DNA from: Lamprobacter modestohalophilus
Lineage (GTDB): Bacteria > Pseudomonadota > Gammaproteobacteria > Chromatiales > Chromatiaceae
Reading direction: 5' to 3'
Assembly (NCBI RefSeq): GCF_016583905.1
Contig: NZ_NRRY01000003.1
Span: 298,936 to 362,935 of the forward strand
Length of the DNA stretch: 64,000 nucleotides
Numbering within the stretch: the stretch's first letter is position 1; every line of letters begins with the position of its first letter. A program made the position numbers and the translations under genes. Positions 1-13,053 of this stretch are shown here, in pieces. The notes under the pieces were generated by a model, which did not search any database, was not told the origin of the DNA, and worked only from the letters and a program-made list of their open reading frames with translations.

Positions 1-1
1 T

Positions 2-2098
<2,097 letters not shown>

Positions 2099-2140
2099 GC
2101 GGCGTAGGCGATTGCTGTCCGAGCTTTTCCGGCAATCGAC

Positions 2141-2785
2141 TTAACTCTGGCTAGCACTCGTGGTTGGCCGATAGAATAGGTGGCGGCCGATCTGGGCGGT
2201 GCGTTGGAACGATCGTGACCATTTCGGGGAGACGTAGGTCGCGTGGTAAAACAGCGCGCCGTCGGTTGGGTCTGATACCTGTTCTGCCAAGACGCGTCGA
2301 CCCAGGTCTAGCGATTTCCGCCAAGCCTTCATTTCCGTCGGCTGGTCCGACTTACCGTCACACCACCAGGAGAACTGGCAGCGATTGCGTTTCTGGCCAC
2401 CTTGCTTCACGACCTCGCACACCGAATGCGGGAAGGACTTGGACGCGACCCGGTTCAGGGTCACCTGAGCAACCGCGAGCTGACCGGACAGCGGTTCTGA
2501 CCGGGCCTCGTGATAGATGTTGAGCGCTAGACAATGGAGGTCTTCATCAATAGGGATTGAAGCTTGAGCGGCCCGAGCCGTCGGTGCCTCAGGAGGAAGC
2601 GCAGATGCAATCGGCACTGCGGACGTCGTCTTGGTGACGGCAAGTGCTGGAGAAATTGGGGTGATAGGCTCAAGCTCTAGCTTGGCTGGGTAGAGCCGCG
2701 GCGTTTCGCGCGGTTCTGGTACCGAAGACAAGAGCAGTGGGGGGAAAAGAGTGGCCACAAACGCAGTCATGGAGAGGGTTCGCAT
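2141..2785 (-). CDS. SleB/CwlJ-type cell wall hydrolase
   Basis: This 214-residue protein has an N-terminal hydrophobic segment (about residues 6-22) that looks like a signal peptide or anchor. A Pro/Ala-rich linker follows, then a Hydrolase_2 domain from about residue 80 onward. Diagnostic stretches are ALNIYHEARSE, whose Glu is the likely catalytic acid, AVAQVTLNRV, and the C-terminal DPTDGALFYHATYVSPKW. In spore formers SleB is a lytic transglycosylase acting on cortex peptidoglycan. In gammaproteobacteria such proteins are presumed to trim periplasmic peptidoglycan. It is monocistronic and convergent with the YhaN-like gene. Confidence 0.88.
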   Translation of the reverse strand: MRTLSMTAFVATLFPPLLLSSVPEPRETPRLYPAKLELEPITPISPALAVTKTTSAVPIASALPPEAPTARAAQASIPIDEDLHCLALNIYHEARSEPLSGQLAVAQVTLNRVASKSFPHSVCEVVKQGGQKRNRCQFSWWCDGKSDQPTEMKAWRKSLDLGRRVLAEQVSDPTDGALFYHATYVSPKWSRSFQRTAQIGRHLFYRPTTSASQS

Positions 2786-3065
2786 AAGCTAAGACCTAGT
2801 TATTCTTGATCATCTGGCGACATTAGAGCCTTATGATATTCGAATTCCCCGCATAAGGGAAATCCCTAAGGTCCAGCCGCGTCTCCTCGCGGCCTTGCGC
2901 ACAGCAAAGAATAAGGTTAGATCGTCCAACGAGCGTCTGAACTGAACCGGACGCTCGCATCCCTGCAGAAGTTTAGGGTATGCTAATAAAGTTTTTGTCA
3001 AGCTGTACCCACACTGAAAAAGGCGCTAGCCATCGGCTTGGCGTGAAAGCTAGGAGAGATTCGTT

Positions 3066-4451
3066 GTGAGCCCTGTCAAATCGAAGCGTCAAGACGGCCA
3101 GACCGTCTCACTTGTCGTTCTTTTCATGCTAGCGGTCATCATTGCCGTTGGTGTTTTCCTGCGCGGGCAGGCCTTTCTAGCGACCGAGGTCGTCGAGCCG
3201 CTACAGGCTGGCTCAGCGGATGCCTACGCCTTGGCGCAAACGCTGAGTAGCCAAGGCGCTTATAAGGTCTTGACAGCACCGATCGAGGCCGGTTCGGACG
3301 CGGACTCAGCACAGACATTCGGCAGTCTCGGTTATCCGTTGTTCCTGTCGCTGTTTGCGACCCCGGAGGCGGGCGCGAGCAGCATCAATGCCGCTGTCAT
3401 CGCGCAGCTCGTGCTCGGTGCCTTGGCGATCCTCTTGGTGTTCATGTTGACCAGCCGGCTGATGGACCCGCAATGGGCGCTGACCGTCGCCTTCCTGACT
3501 GCGGTGAGTCCGTCGCTGGTCAACATCAGCCTCTATCTGGTCAGCGCCACACTGTTGATGATCGCAATGCTCCTGTACCTCGTGACAGCGGCGAAGATCA
3601 GCGACCGCTGGGCGATCATCCGCAGCTTCATCGCGGCCGCTTTGCTTGGCATCGTGGCCTGGGTCGACCCGACCTACGAGTTCCTGATCCTGCCTTGGCT
3701 GGTGGTCTTGTTTATGTCCAGCAAGGGCGTCTCGAAGCTGTTCACGCCGGTTGCCGCCATCCTCGGCTTCACGTTGGTGTTTGGTCCCTTTATGGCGCGC
3801 AATCAAGAGGCTATCGAAATTCCGATCGCCACAGCGCCTATCGCGGCCAGCATTCAGCAGGGCCTGCCGCCCGCCCAAACGAGTGATGCAGCCGTGCAGG
3901 CGGGGGAGACGACGAGTCCCGCCGCTGCGATCGGCCAACTTGGCGGCAGCTTCATCGACGACCCGCGTGGCTTCTTGAAGTGGTACTTCGTCGAAAAGCC
4001 GAAAGTGCTCTGGTCCCTGGGCGAGCCTGCCGGCGTTGAGCAGACCTTTGTCTATCCGGTCGCGGCGACGCCCTATACAGAGAACCCCATCTTCCTCACC
4101 AGCGAGGAATTCATGCAACTGCTGTATGGTCCTGTAGCGTTGATCGGGGTGCTGGGCGCGATTCTCGTCTGGCTGCCGATCGCCGGCCGCCGGCTAACAC
4201 CGAAACAGCGCATCGGCCTGCGCAGCGTGAGCTTAGTCCTGATCTACGCCACCCTCGCCAAGGTCTTTGGGACCGCGGCCCCGCAATACGCGACACCACT
4301 GATGCCGCTGCTGTTCGTGATGGCGTTAACGCCGCTGTACCTCATCACCGCGCCTCGGCTTGAGGCTGCGCCGAAGAAGGAGTCGAAATCGAAGGCGAAA
4401 GCCAACGAGGCTAAGGAAGAGGCCGGCGAGGCGCAGCCTGAAGCCGCCTAG
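3066..4451 (+). CDS. Polytopic membrane protein resembling GT-C (ArnT/PMT-type) glycosyltransferases
   Basis: The GTG start at 3066 is chosen because AGGAGA lies at 3052-3057, eight bases upstream. The 461-residue product has roughly nine to ten membrane segments. After the first helix (residues about 14-34) comes a loop with an acidic SADAYALAQTLSSQGAY stretch. It resembles the first extracytoplasmic loop of family-39 glycosyltransferases, followed by YPLFLSLFA and further helices. These enzymes transfer sugars from lipid carriers in the periplasm. I see no clear catalytic DxD or DE pair, so activity is uncertain. The C-terminus is a Lys/Glu/Ala-rich cytoplasmic tail. It stands alone, with no transferase partner beside it. 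Confidence 0.55.
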   Translation: MSPVKSKRQDGQTVSLVVLFMLAVIIAVGVFLRGQAFLATEVVEPLQAGSADAYALAQTLSSQGAYKVLTAPIEAGSDADSAQTFGSLGYPLFLSLFATPEAGASSINAAVIAQLVLGALAILLVFMLTSRLMDPQWALTVAFLTAVSPSLVNISLYLVSATLLMIAMLLYLVTAAKISDRWAIIRSFIAAALLGIVAWVDPTYEFLILPWLVVLFMSSKGVSKLFTPVAAILGFTLVFGPFMARNQEAIEIPIATAPIAASIQQGLPPAQTSDAAVQAGETTSPAAAIGQLGGSFIDDPRGFLKWYFVEKPKVLWSLGEPAGVEQTFVYPVAATPYTENPIFLTSEEFMQLLYGPVALIGVLGAILVWLPIAGRRLTPKQRIGLRSVSLVLIYATLAKVFGTAAPQYATPLMPLLFVMALTPLYLITAPRLEAAPKKESKSKAKANEAKEEAGEAQPEAA

Positions 4452-5099
4452 GCTTCTCGAGGCCGCATGACGAGTTAAGGTCGGGTCGCGAAAGGAATCG
4501 CGCGGCCTTGCTTTTAGCTTATCCCCCCGCGCGCTATCCTATGATGCGCCGATCCTCTCCGTTTTGCGCCGAGCGTCGTTCTCAGCTCTGGTGCAGCTGT
4601 ACATCAATGCATTGATCAGGGCCAAGACAGCGTCAAGCGTTGCGTCGATGGTTGGCGCGCATCAACTGAGCCTGCTCTTGAAGCCAAACAGCTAGCAAGT
4701 GCCGCAAAGCGTCATTTTTTGACAGGATGCGTCACTTCTTTTCATCTTTGCTTGCGCGCCGCCGAAACGACAGCGGGACACCCAGCCAAGCAAGATAGGC
4801 GTTATCGAGCCACCGCCCGAGAGCAAAATGACAAAACGCAATGTTTAGTCATCGCTGGCGCCTGTTTGGGTTCGTCCCAGATGCCAAAATCGCGACTTGC
4901 ATCACAGATTTCTGTGACATCTTCCGAACGTTTTCTCGCGGCTACCACTCTCGTCATCGAGCCGTCTAAGCGCATAAGCATCTGGCCTCGATGTTGCTCA
5001 TTAACGTCCGAGGCGAGAAGCATGGGCGCGGTCTTCTTGAAGCGAGGACGCTGAACGAAACCGGCCCCGGTACCATCACTCCGCAGAGAGAGCACAGCC
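4452..5099. other. 650-bp intergenic region upstream of the pilin gene
   Basis: No convincing gene is present; a 111-codon frame at 4719-5054 has no family resemblance and no ribosome site. The region holds the perfect palindrome described separately at 4902-4917. I looked for a sigma-54 promoter (GG-N10-GC), as expected for PilR-controlled pilA, and found no clean match. Confidence 0.6.
4902..4917. promoter_or_regulatory. Perfect inverted repeat upstream of pilA, candidate operator
   Basis: TCACAGA and TCTGTGA are perfect 7-base arms around a TT centre. The half-sites are those of a CRP-type site but in the opposite order (TCACA...TGTGA instead of TGTGA...TCACA), so it is not a standard CRP site. 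It lies about 180 bases before the pilin start. A regulatory role is inferred only from symmetry and position. Confidence 0.35.
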
Positions 5100-5552
5100 A
5101 TGAAGAAACGCCAGTCCGGCTTTACACTTATTGAGCTCATGATCGTCGTGGCGATCATCGGTATTTTGGCAGCGATTGCCTTACCGGCCTATCAGGATTA
5201 CACGAACCGGGCGAAGGTCTCGGAACTCGTGCTCGCGGCAAGCTCCGCTCGTACTTGTGTCAGCGAAATCTATCAGTCCACTGGTGAACTGGGGGACGCT
5301 GATTCTTGCGGCGATGACTTTACCAGCACGAAATATGCCGAAACTTTAGAGGTTGCAGATGGTGTGGTTACCGTCACCGGTTCAGATGAATTCCCTGGCG
5401 AGGACACGGTAGAAATAGAGCTTGAGCCAACCGTAGATGAGACGAGCGGAGCGATTACAGCATGGGTTTGTACTGGCAGCCCCGCAAAGTGGATGCCTGG
5501 TTCTTGCCGTGGCGCAGGTGGCGGCGAAGAGGCAGGTGGCGACGAAGAGTAA
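5100..5552 (+). CDS. pilA: Type IV major pilin-like protein
   Basis: The product has a classic type IVa prepilin leader of seven residues ending in Gly, with cleavage before Phe8. Glu at mature position 5 and the hydrophobic helix [19 protein letters not shown] are present. PilD would cleave and N-methylate it, and the pilus would be assembled by PilBCMNOPQ, not seen here. Four cysteines (C53, C70, C124, C136) can form two disulfides; C124-C136 would be the usual D-region loop. After C136 there is an unusual Gly/Glu/Asp tail of about 14 residues. The gene is alone between a long upstream spacer and a strong terminator. pilS-pilR, the usual regulators of pilA, lie about 20 kb away. Confidence 0.93.
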   Translation: MKKRQSGFTLIELMIVVAIIGILAAIALPAYQDYTNRAKVSELVLAASSARTCVSEIYQSTGELGDADSCGDDFTSTKYAETLEVADGVVTVTGSDEFPGEDTVEIELEPTVDETSGAITAWVCTGSPAKWMPGSCRGAGGGEEAGGDEE

Positions 5553-5580
5553 GGTTGATAATAGATAAAAAACGACAATG

Positions 5581-5606
5581 AACCCCGGTTTTGCACCGGG
5601 GTTTTT
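5581..5606 (+). terminator. Rho-independent terminator of pilA
   Basis: A 9-bp stem AACCCCGGT/ACCGGGGTT with a 5-base loop is followed directly by a T run, 29 bases after the pilin stop codon. Confidence 0.9.
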
Positions 5607-5844
5607 CTTAATGAGGCATGCCCTGTGAGGGGGCAGCATTCTCGACTCTTAACCCGGCATCATCGGCGCAAGGCGCGCCCCGCTCGTTTCTGAACCGTTC
5701 CTGGCGAAAATCGATTCCATGCCACTGCATGATTAAGGATTGTTTTCAAAGTCGGGCCATTACCCTGGGGCTCAACTCGCGTTCCCCGCGAACAGGTGCA
5801 GCCGGCTCGAGAAGACAACGTTTGAAGCGACCTGTGGTAGGTGC

Positions 5845-7338
<1,494 letters not shown>

Positions 7339-7508
7339 TCGTTGGTGCCGCCTGATGTCGAGACTGCTGGGAAATCATCTGTATGCTTGGGTTTGCCTAG
7401 TGCGGCTGCTGTGTAGCCGCTGCCGCGCTCAATGCGCGCATCTGGGTGTCGGCGGTGAAGGCTGCCCGCCATCGCCGATTAGGGCGCGATGGAGGTCGCG
7501 ATCGGCTA

Positions 7509-8462
7509 TCAGCCGAGCTCGAAGCTGGTGACCCCAAAGATCTGTTGATGGGCAATGTCAGGGACCGCTCCGAGGTACATGCGCGCGCAGCCGAAGACCT
7601 CGACCATGCCGTGGCGCTGCACGAGCGCGAGTGCGGCTGGATTGTTCTCCGGTGCATCGATGAAGATCGGATGATCGCCGGCGAAGGCCGCGAGCGGGGT
7701 AAACAGGGTCTGCGCGGCCTCGGCATCGTCGGCGAACAAGGGGCCGATCTTGTAGCCTTCGACGCAGCGGCGTGTGACACCAAAGCCGCTCAACGCGCCA
7801 TCGCGCAGTAGGCCGAGCGCGAGTCCGTCTTGCTGGGTGATCCAGCCTTTGAGGAAGCCAGGGCGCGGGGCCGGGAAGCAGGTGCGGTCGTAGGCGAGGA
7901 GGCTGTCGAAGGGGATCTCGGTCAGCGGCATCAGGGTGCTGCTGTGCGAGTCGTCCTGGACGTGGCTTGCGGCCTTAGCGCTGGCGGCGCCCACTTGCGC
8001 GCCGCCCGATTCGCCAATCAGGTCGTCGCCCAACTGCTGGCCTAACTTGGCGCCGAATTCGCCTCGAAAGCGGATGTTGCGATGCGAGAAGACGAAGCCC
8101 CCGCGAGCATAGTAGTCCTGCATATTGAAGACACCATCGAGACCGATGGCCGCACCCTGCCGCAGCCGGACGGGCAAGCGCTCACAGAGGGCTTGCCAGA
8201 GCTGATGGCCGAGCCTAAGGCCGCGGAATTCAGGGCGCAGGATGAAGAGGCCCATGAAGCCGAACTCGCCCGAGTAGGAGGTGATGACGCCACCGCCGAT
8301 CAGCTCGCCATTGAGATCCGCGGCGATGAAGGCGTCGGGATCGGTGGTCCAGAACAGCTCCGCATCGTGCAGGCCTGGGTTCCATCCTTCCAATTGAGCC
8401 CAGTGGATCAGCTCATTGACCTCGGCGTGAGTCATCTGGCGAATGTTCAGCGCGTTTGTCAT
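7509..8462 (-). CDS. GNAT-family N-acetyltransferase with C-terminal Acetyltransf_18-like domain
   Basis: Residues 1 to about 140 form a GNAT domain. The acceptor-binding strand is around GFMGLFILRPEFRGLRLGHQLWQAL, which contains the Arg-Gly-x-x-x-Gly acetyl-CoA loop. The second half, from about residue 175, starts LLAYDRTCFPAPRPGFLKGW. It ends with a HGMVEVFGCARMYLG stretch typical of the second domain in YitH-like two-domain acetyltransferases. The substrate is unknown. It sits between cls and a helical-repeat gene on the same strand, with spacers too long to prove an operon. Confidence 0.8.
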   Translation of the reverse strand: MTNALNIRQMTHAEVNELIHWAQLEGWNPGLHDAELFWTTDPDAFIAADLNGELIGGGVITSYSGEFGFMGLFILRPEFRGLRLGHQLWQALCERLPVRLRQGAAIGLDGVFNMQDYYARGGFVFSHRNIRFRGEFGAKLGQQLGDDLIGESGGAQVGAASAKAASHVQDDSHSSTLMPLTEIPFDSLLAYDRTCFPAPRPGFLKGWITQQDGLALGLLRDGALSGFGVTRRCVEGYKIGPLFADDAEAAQTLFTPLAAFAGDHPIFIDAPENNPAALALVQRHGMVEVFGCARMYLGAVPDIAHQQIFGVTSFELG

Positions 8463-8501
8463 GGTGCGGCGGTATCTGGTTATTGTTGATAAAAAGTGAC
8501 C

Positions 8502-9683
8502 TCAGCTCAGTTGGTCGGTCATGGCGTTAACCTGCTGAAGCCGTGCATCCAGCATTCGGCGATGGTAGTCGGTTTCCAGACGCTGATCTTCATGCGCGGC
8601 CCAGGCTTGTTTGCCTACATAATGCGCTCGTGCTGCCTCAAGGTCATCGCGCGCCTTGGAAATCTTGTTCAAACCGATTGTCGTCCTCGCGATGTTGAGC
8701 GGACTCAGACTATTGGCGCTGGCCTTGGCGAGTGGATTGGCGGGCCGGTCCGATGTCGGCGTCGCCGTTGACCAGGCTGGGTCATGCGCCGGCAAACCGA
8801 GTGCTTGCCGCGCGCGCGCTAGGTGCAGGTCACCGCGCATCAGCGGGTCATCGCCAATCCCTGGGTAGTCGAGCCAGGTCTCGACGCTGAGCCAGTCACC
8901 CTCGCGCAGCAGCACCCGCATGGCGTCGCGCGCAAAGTCCTCGCGATGGCCGTCGATCTCCTCGAGCCAGCGGAGTACGCGGCGGGCCGTGGTGACCGCG
9001 TCACCGCGCGCACCGGCTGGCTCTGGGATGCCGGCGCGATAGCAGAGTAGCCGCACCTGCTCGGCGCGCAGCCGATCGCCTTCGAGCGTCTTAGGTGCAG
9101 CATTGATCTCGCGGCACCAGTGGCTCAGCGCCTTGGCGTCACCAAACATGAAGCTCACCTCGGCAAGCTTGATCTGGTAGGAGGCGAGGGTGAAGCATAG
9201 CGAGCCGGTATCGACTTGCTGGTGCTCGTAGGCCGCGCGATAGTGCTGCAGTGCTGCTTGCCAGTCACCCCGACGCGCGGCCAGATCGCCCTCGCTCAGG
9301 TCGAGCATGTGGCGTGAGCGCTGCTGGTCATGTTGCTCCAGGTGTGCGCGCCCCCGCGCAATGAGTGCCTTGGCCTCGGCCAGCGGGCGCTCAAGGATGC
9401 TGATGTTCAGTAGCGTTGAGATGGCATTGAACACATCGCTCGGGTCGGCCGGCGGCTCGGCTTTAGCGGCGCGACTCAGCGCCGCGACAGCCTGCTCTGT
9501 CTGCTTGAGCTGCCAGTGGCTCTCGCCCAGCCAGACGAGCATCAAGGTCTGGGTTGCGATGTCATGGCTAGCTTCGGTTAGATGCAGACCTTCGGTCGCT
9601 AAGTGGATGCAAGCCGCCAAGTCGCGGGCGCGATAGGCGTCGCTAAATCGGCGTCGAATCTGGTTCAGCTCGGTCTCGCTCAT
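8502..9683 (-). CDS. Tetratricopeptide-like helical repeat protein
   Basis: The 393-residue product has no signal peptide and is almost wholly alpha-helical. Its repeating A/L-rich helix pairs fit degenerate TPR units, for example residues about 18-34, 50-80 and 119-150. I recognise no catalytic domain. A scaffold or regulator role is only a guess. It lies 39 bases upstream of the GNAT gene on the same strand, so the two may be co-transcribed. Confidence 0.6.
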   Translation of the reverse strand: MSETELNQIRRRFSDAYRARDLAACIHLATEGLHLTEASHDIATQTLMLVWLGESHWQLKQTEQAVAALSRAAKAEPPADPSDVFNAISTLLNISILERPLAEAKALIARGRAHLEQHDQQRSRHMLDLSEGDLAARRGDWQAALQHYRAAYEHQQVDTGSLCFTLASYQIKLAEVSFMFGDAKALSHWCREINAAPKTLEGDRLRAEQVRLLCYRAGIPEPAGARGDAVTTARRVLRWLEEIDGHREDFARDAMRVLLREGDWLSVETWLDYPGIGDDPLMRGDLHLARARQALGLPAHDPAWSTATPTSDRPANPLAKASANSLSPLNIARTTIGLNKISKARDDLEAARAHYVGKQAWAAHEDQRLETDYHRRMLDARLQQVNAMTDQLS

Positions 9684-9734
9684 CGGGGCTCGTGATGACT
9701 GTTCGAACCGCGAATGCTATACCAATAGCATCAC

Positions 9735-10844
9735 TCAGTGCTCATGGTCAGCTGGCTCATCCATGGCGACGGCATCCAGCACCGGCTGATTGACCTGTTC
9801 GGGCGGGGGCATTTTTTCAACCTCAGGGCCGAGCAGGATGGCGATCGGGCGCGTGGTCGGGCTTGCATCCAGCGCGATGACCAAGGTCACCGTGAGCGGG
9901 ACGGCGAGGAACATCCCCACGCTGCCGAACAGCCAGCCCCAGAACAACAACGCTAAGAATACCGCTAGGGTCGAGATGCCGAGTCCCTTACCCATGATGC
10001 GCGGCTCGATGATGTTGCCGATGGCGGTATTAATGACTAAGTAGCCGATGATGACCATCAGTGCAGTCGAGAGGTCGGCCTGCACCAGCGCGAGCAGCGC
10101 CGGCGGGATCATCATGATGACGTTGCCGACCACCGGTATGAAGTTCAGGAAGAACGCCAGGATGGCCCAGAAGATGGCAAAGTCGATACCGAGGAGCCAA
10201 AGCAGGAAATAGGCACAGACGCCCGTCGCGAAGCTGGTTGCCGCCTTGATCTGCATGTAGCGATTGATCGAGCCGAACAGCCGACGGATGCGCTCTTCGC
10301 CCTCGGGCGTCAGGGAGAAGGCCGCGTGTAGCTTGGCCCAGAGCGTTGGCGCCTCGAGCAGGATGAAGATGACCGTCAGCAGTACGAGCAGGCCATTGGC
10401 GAAGATGCCGCTGGCATTCGATAACAGCAAGCGCACGCCAATCATTAGTTTGCTCGGGTCGAGCAGATTGGGGACTGCGTCGCCTGAGTTGTCCATGCCG
10501 GCAGCCTCCAGCCAGTTGCCGAACTGACCCGCAAGCAAGGTCAGGCGCTCCTGATAGGACGGGATACTCTCGCGAAAACCCTCAACGGCCCCGGTCGTGA
10601 CCAGTGCTAGGAGGCTGCCAACGTCAAGGAGCACGAAACCGATGACGACCAGCGCGGCCCATTTCGGCACTCCCTTGCGCCGCATCCAACCTAACGCGGG
10701 GGTGACGACGATGGCGATGAACACCGCCAACAGGATCGGCGCCAGCAGCGAGGATGCCATTTTGAGGACAGTGACGACCAAGGCGAAGGCGGCCGCGACG
10801 ATCAGGCCACGCGCGGGAGCACTGAAGTCTGAGAGTGCGTTCAT
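9735..10844 (-). CDS. AI-2E/PerM-family permease
   Basis: The longest frame runs to 11060, but I start at the ATG at 10844. It has an AAGAGGA-type ribosome site about ten bases upstream, and the extra 72 residues are low-complexity and overlap the divergent ilvB region. The 369-residue protein has about eight membrane helices. It shows the family's central FGSINRYMQIKAATSFATG stretch and the PVVGNVIMMIPPALLAL and NIIEPRIMGKGLGIS motifs. Members export autoinducer-2 or act as ion/solute permeases; the substrate here is unknown. The C-terminus is short, acidic and cytoplasmic. Confidence 0.87.
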   Translation of the reverse strand: MNALSDFSAPARGLIVAAAFALVVTVLKMASSLLAPILLAVFIAIVVTPALGWMRRKGVPKWAALVVIGFVLLDVGSLLALVTTGAVEGFRESIPSYQERLTLLAGQFGNWLEAAGMDNSGDAVPNLLDPSKLMIGVRLLLSNASGIFANGLLVLLTVIFILLEAPTLWAKLHAAFSLTPEGEERIRRLFGSINRYMQIKAATSFATGVCAYFLLWLLGIDFAIFWAILAFFLNFIPVVGNVIMMIPPALLALVQADLSTALMVIIGYLVINTAIGNIIEPRIMGKGLGISTLAVFLALLFWGWLFGSVGMFLAVPLTVTLVIALDASPTTRPIAILLGPEVEKMPPPEQVNQPVLDAVAMDEPADHEH

Positions 10845-11214
10845 GAACCGTTGGTCCTCTTGATAGGAAGCTGTGCAGAATGGGAAGCTGTGCAGAGTAG
10901 CCGAAACCGGAGCCTTTGGAAGTAGTTGACCAAGGGGTCGGTTATTTAGTATTTTCGACGGTTTACCGCTGCGGCTTGGCGGCTGGGCTCGTGGTAACGC
11001 TCGCTCGGTCAAGCGGCTCACAGAATTTCCAGCGTCTGTCGGCGTGCGGTACCTTGTCAAGCCTTTCGCAGCCCCTCAGATACGGTCGCTGGGCCGGGCG
11101 TTGCGCGAGCCTCTGCTTGGCATACTTGACATCTCACCGGTCGCTGCGTCGGTGGCTGCGAGCGCGATGATGCGCATCCAGGCCGCCGAGTCGATCCGTA
11201 CGGAGGACGCCTGC

Positions 11215-13038
11215 GTGCATTCTAATCTGGCCGATCGGCCTGCCCCCACAAAGACCGCTGAAACGGGCGTGCCTGACGGCGCTGGTGCCAATGTTGCCGC
11301 TGCGGCACCTATGCTCAGCGGCGCTGAGATCACTATCCAGGCGCTGATTGACGAAGGTGTTGAATACGTCTTCGGTTATCCTGGCGGCGCTGTGCTGCAT
11401 ATTTACGATGCGTTATTTCAGCGCGGCGATGCCATCAAGCATGTCTTGGTACGCCACGAGCAAGGGGCGACGCACGCGGCAGACGGCTACGCGCGCGCGA
11501 CCGGAAAATGTGGTGTCTGCCTCGTGACCTCGGGCCCTGGGGCCACGAACGCGGTGACGGGCATCGCCACGGCGCATCTGGATTCGATCCCGATGGTGGT
11601 GATTACCGGACAGGTGCCAACGCCTGTCATTGGCAGCGACGCCTTCCAGGAGGTCGATACCGTCGGTATCACACGCCCCTGCGTGAAGCACAATTTTCTG
11701 GTCAAGCGACTCGAGGACTTGGCCCTGACCATCCGCAAGGCCTTCTTCATTGCGCAGTCCGGTCGTCCTGGGCCGGTGGTGGTCGACATCCCTAAGGATG
11801 TCACTGATCCGAACATCAAGGTTCCTTACGTCTATCCGCGCGACCTCAGCATCCGCTCCTACAATCCGGCGAAGCGGGGCCATCTAGGCCAGATTCGCAA
11901 GGCGGTCGAGGCCATGCTCGATGCCAAGCGGCCGATCTTCTACACCGGCGGTGGCGCGATCCTGGACGATGCCGCGGCACCGCTGACCGAATTGGTGCGC
12001 GCCCTCGGCTTCCCGATCACCAGCACCCTGATGGGGCTGGGCGCCTACCCGATGACCGACAAGCAGTTCGTCGGCATGCTCGGGATGCACGGCACCTACG
12101 AGGCCAATATGGCCATGCACGAGACCGATTGCCTGATCGCGATCGGTGCGCGCTTCGATGATCGCGTCACCGGTAAGATCGAGCACTTCTGCCCGCATGC
12201 CGAGATCATCCATGTCGATGTCGACCCGTCCTCGATCTCGAAGAATGTCAAGGTCCAGGTGCCGATCGTTGGCCCGGTCGGCAGTGTCGTCACCGATATG
12301 CTCGGTGTCTTGCGCGAAAGCGGTGGACGGCCGGATCAGACCGCGCTCGCGGCCTGGTGGAAACAGATCGATGAGTGGCGCAGTATCGACTGCATGCGCT
12401 ACGACCGGTCGAGCCCGATGATCAAGCCGCAGTTTGCCGTTGAGACGCTCTACAAGGTGACCGATGGCGACCTGTTTCTGACCTCGGATGTCGGCCAGCA
12501 TCAGATGTTCGCGGCCCAGTTCTATCCGTTTGACAAGCCGCGGCGTTGGATCAACTCGGGCGGGCTCGGCACCATGGGCTTCGGCCTGCCGGCGGCCATG
12601 GGCGTACAGCTCGGTCATCCGGACGCGCAGGTGGCCTGTATCTCAGGCGAGGCCAGCATCCTGATGTGCATCCAGGAGATGGCGACCTGCAAGCAGTACA
12701 GTCTGCCGATCAAGGTCGTGCTCTTGAACAACGGCTACATGGGCATGGTGCGCCAGTGGCAGGAGTTCTTCTACGAGAGCCGCTACGCACATTCCTATGT
12801 CGATGCCTTACCTGACTTCGTCGCGCTGGCGCAGAGCTTCGGCCATGTTGGCATGCGGGTTGAGAAGCCAGATCAACTCGAGGCGGCGATGCGCGAGGCT
12901 TTCGCGATGAAGGATCGGTTTGTGTTCCTCGATGTCATCGTTGACCCGTCCGAGAACGTCTATCCGATGATTTGTGCAGGCAAGGGCCATCACGAGATGG
13001 AACTGCCGCCGACCATGTCCGAGCGGGAGCTGGCCTAA
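11215..13038 (+). CDS. ilvB: Acetolactate synthase large subunit
   Basis: Catalyses the thiamine-diphosphate-dependent condensation of pyruvate to acetolactate (or with 2-oxobutyrate to acetohydroxybutyrate), the first common step of Val/Leu/Ile synthesis. I choose the GTG at 11215 because GGAGG lies at 11202-11206, eight bases upstream. This leaves a 607-residue protein with a roughly 32-residue extension before LSGAEITIQAL. The catalytic Glu sits in VLVRHEQGATHAADGYAR. The cofactor motif has the GEAS...LLNNGYMGMVRQWQE form rather than classic GDG; this variant occurs in a proteobacterial subgroup. It is followed after 15 bases by ilvN. Confidence 0.96.
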   Translation: MHSNLADRPAPTKTAETGVPDGAGANVAAAAPMLSGAEITIQALIDEGVEYVFGYPGGAVLHIYDALFQRGDAIKHVLVRHEQGATHAADGYARATGKCGVCLVTSGPGATNAVTGIATAHLDSIPMVVITGQVPTPVIGSDAFQEVDTVGITRPCVKHNFLVKRLEDLALTIRKAFFIAQSGRPGPVVVDIPKDVTDPNIKVPYVYPRDLSIRSYNPAKRGHLGQIRKAVEAMLDAKRPIFYTGGGAILDDAAAPLTELVRALGFPITSTLMGLGAYPMTDKQFVGMLGMHGTYEANMAMHETDCLIAIGARFDDRVTGKIEHFCPHAEIIHVDVDPSSISKNVKVQVPIVGPVGSVVTDMLGVLRESGGRPDQTALAAWWKQIDEWRSIDCMRYDRSSPMIKPQFAVETLYKVTDGDLFLTSDVGQHQMFAAQFYPFDKPRRWINSGGLGTMGFGLPAAMGVQLGHPDAQVACISGEASILMCIQEMATCKQYSLPIKVVLLNNGYMGMVRQWQEFFYESRYAHSYVDALPDFVALAQSFGHVGMRVEKPDQLEAAMREAFAMKDRFVFLDVIVDPSENVYPMICAGKGHHEMELPPTMSERELA

Positions 13039-13053
13039 GGCCTGAGAGCAGGT

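Noticed and set aside
4681..5060. Sigma-54 promoter for pilA
   Set aside because: No GG-N10-GC element with acceptable flanks was found in either orientation near the gene.
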